Assembly (NCBI GenBank): GCA_030340625.1
Contig: JAOPHQ010002849.1
Coordinates: 170,001-234,000, forward strand
Length of the DNA stretch: 64,000 nucleotides
From: Merluccius polli
Lineage: Eukaryota > Chordata > Actinopteri > Gadiformes > Merlucciidae
Direction: 5' to 3'
Shown here: one piece after another, positions 62,868-64,000 of the stretch
Numbering within the stretch: the stretch's first letter is position 1
Layout: every line of letters starts with the position of its first letter
Notes under the pieces: generated by a model
What the model saw: only the letters and a program-made list of their open reading frames with translations
Database searches by the model: none
Told to the model about the DNA's origin: nothing
Program-made: the position numbers and the translations under genes

Positions 62868-64000
62868 TCAACGGACGCCTCCTGGCGGCCAACCCGGCTT
62901 GTCCGGATAACGTCTATGGAAGTCCCGGATCAATGTAGGGTCCAAAATCATGGACCGGTAGACCCAAGACCGCTCCTCCGGCCTGTACCCCTCCCAATCG
63001 ACGAGGTACTGAAAACCCCTACCCCGTCTCCGTACGTCCAGCAGCTCCCGGACAGAGTAGGCCGGGTGGTCCTCGACGAGCAGGGGGGGTGGAGGGGGCT
63101 CGGCCGGAGGGTTGAGAGCACTGACCACTACCTGTTTCAACAGAGAAACATGAAACACCGGGTGTATATTGAGGGCAGGGGGCAACTTCAGTTTTATGGC
63201 ACACGGGTTAATAATACCCGAAATGACGTACGGACCGATGTACTTGGGGGTTAGTTTAGTGCTCTCGGTCTGGAGAGGCAGAGATGACAGCCATACGCTC
63301 TGTCCCACCTGGTAGTCGGGGGCTGGGGTACGGTGGCGATCCGCCACCTGCTGGTTCCGAACCGCCGTACGCCCGAGCGCCTCCCTAGTGTCCAGCCAGA
63401 CCCGGCGGATGCGCCGGAGATGTTCCTGGACAGAGGGAACCGCCACCTCCGCCTCCTGTATAGGAAATAGTGGGGGCTGAAAGCCCATGGAAACAGAGAA
63501 GGGAGACATACCGGTGGACGAGCAGACCAAAGAGTTCCTGGCGTACTCCACCCAAGGAAGGTGGGTGGCCCAGGAGACGGGATGCTTGGCAGCGACGCAC
63601 CGTAACGCTGATCCCAGGTCCTGGTTGGCGCGTTCGGTCTGGCTGTTAGTTTGAGGGTGGTAGCCGGATGAGAGACTGACCAATGCCCCCAACGCCCGAC
63701 AAAACGCCTTCCAGACGCGAGATGAGAACTGCGGTCCTCGGTCGGAGACGATGTCCTGGGGGATGCCGTGGAGTCGAAACACATGCTGAACCAGCAGGTT
63801 TGCAGTCTCTAGGGCAGAAGGCAACTTAAGTAACAGGACAAAATGCACAGTCTTAGAAAAACGATCGACAATAGTGAGAATGACCGTATTGCCCTCAGAG
63901 GGTGGAAGCCCCGTGACAAAGTCCACAGCGATATGAGACCAGGGTAGGTGAGGAACCGGCAGGGGACGCAGGAGACCTGCCGGGGCGTGGTGGGAAGACT
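62868..64000 (-). CDS. Gypsy chromovirus integrase, C-terminal part of pol (partial)
   Basis: Minus frame, open from at least 63926 to 62868 and continuing past the window edge. It carries D-F-V-T-G-L-P-P-S, I-V-D-R-F-S-K-T-V-H-F, V-S-D-R-G-P-Q-F (second Asp) and H-P-Q-T-N-S-Q-T-E-R (Glu), so the DDE core is complete. Next come the G-Q-S-V-W-L-S and L-T-P-K-Y-I-G-P-Y GPY block and a chromodomain (Y-S-V-R-E-L-L-D...Y-L-V-D-W-E-G-Y...S-W-V). The chromodomain targets integration to modified chromatin in this clade. It ends just before the purine tract and LTR. The intact frame suggests a young element. Confidence 0.93.
   Translation of the reverse strand, partial: SSHHAPAGLLRPLPVPHLPWSHIAVDFVTGLPPSEGNTVILTIVDRFSKTVHFVLLLKLPSALETANLLVQHVFRLHGIPQDIVSDRGPQFSSRVWKAFCRALGALVSLSSGYHPQTNSQTERANQDLGSALRCVAAKHPVSWATHLPWVEYARNSLVCSSTGMSPFSVSMGFQPPLFPIQEAEVAVPSVQEHLRRIRRVWLDTREALGRTAVRNQQVADRHRTPAPDYQVGQSVWLSSLPLQTESTKLTPKYIGPYVISGIINPCAIKLKLPPALNIHPVFHVSLLKQVVVSALNPPAEPPPPPLLVEDHPAYSVRELLDVRRRGRGFQYLVDWEGYRPEERSWVYRSMILDPTLIRDFHRRYPDKPGWPPGGVR

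Overview
The window looks like a stretch of a ray-finned (probably percomorph teleost) nuclear genome. The evidence is one spliced vertebrate channel gene, abundant simple repeats, and dense nested teleost-type transposons (hAT, Tc1/mariner, L2, REL-type LINE, Gypsy, Gmr1-like). There are no bacterial-style operons, CRISPR arrays or rRNA genes. The only tRNA-like sequence is inside a SINE.

Host gene. Seven exons on the plus strand between 27052 and 37594 (27052-27128, 27470-27668, 27842-28055, 28857-28981, 29169-29340, 36934-37108, 37471-37594) join in one uninterrupted frame of 362 codons. They encode part of the cytosolic N-terminal melastatin-homology/SLOG region of a TRPM channel, closest by eye to TRPM1. 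I found no start exon and no downstream exon. Intron 29341-36933 is swollen by a two-copy duplicated block. Each copy carries a 37-bp satellite whose every unit holds two 3'-splice-site look-alikes. The intron after 37594 starts with a 39-bp minisatellite split by a complete hAT transposon (37638-40535).

Left third (1-23 kb). It holds an old Gypsy pol/gag relic (about 4.3-7.3 kb, minus) cut by a hAT that itself contains a small element. A four-level nest follows: hAT 7911-14986, plus-strand LINE 8562-14493, minus-strand LINE about 10.75-14.26 kb, tRNA-SINE 11975-12141. Next comes an LTR/gag relic near 15-15.9 kb. A hAT (16123-21512) contains an apparently intact L2 LINE with both ORFs open; ORF1 is an SGNH-esterase type. 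A Tc1/mariner-like element with a three-exon transposase lies at 24116-26795.

Right part (41-64 kb). It holds a degenerate three-exon THAP gene (46.7-47.9 kb, minus) and a second THAP-associated gene fragment near 57 kb. A Gmr1-like Gypsy relic runs from about 56.7 to 48.3 kb on the minus strand, in the order gag (SCAN-like capsid), protease, integrase, reverse transcriptase. It is broken by a solo LTR, two hAT elements and a 5'-truncated restriction-enzyme-like-endonuclease LINE (Hero/R2 type). A 5'-truncated L2 lies at 57.7-59.2 kb. A broken multi-exon CXC-motif gene is at 61.6-62.35 kb. The window ends inside a chromodomain Gypsy element whose 3' LTR is present.

Most protein-coding potential here is mobile-element sequence. 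The elements with the best-preserved coding capacity are the L2 at about 16.6-21.3 kb, the hAT at 37.6-40.5 kb, the REL-LINE ORF at 51-53.4 kb and the Gypsy integrase at 62.9-63.9 kb. Family names are assigned by motif recognition without database search.
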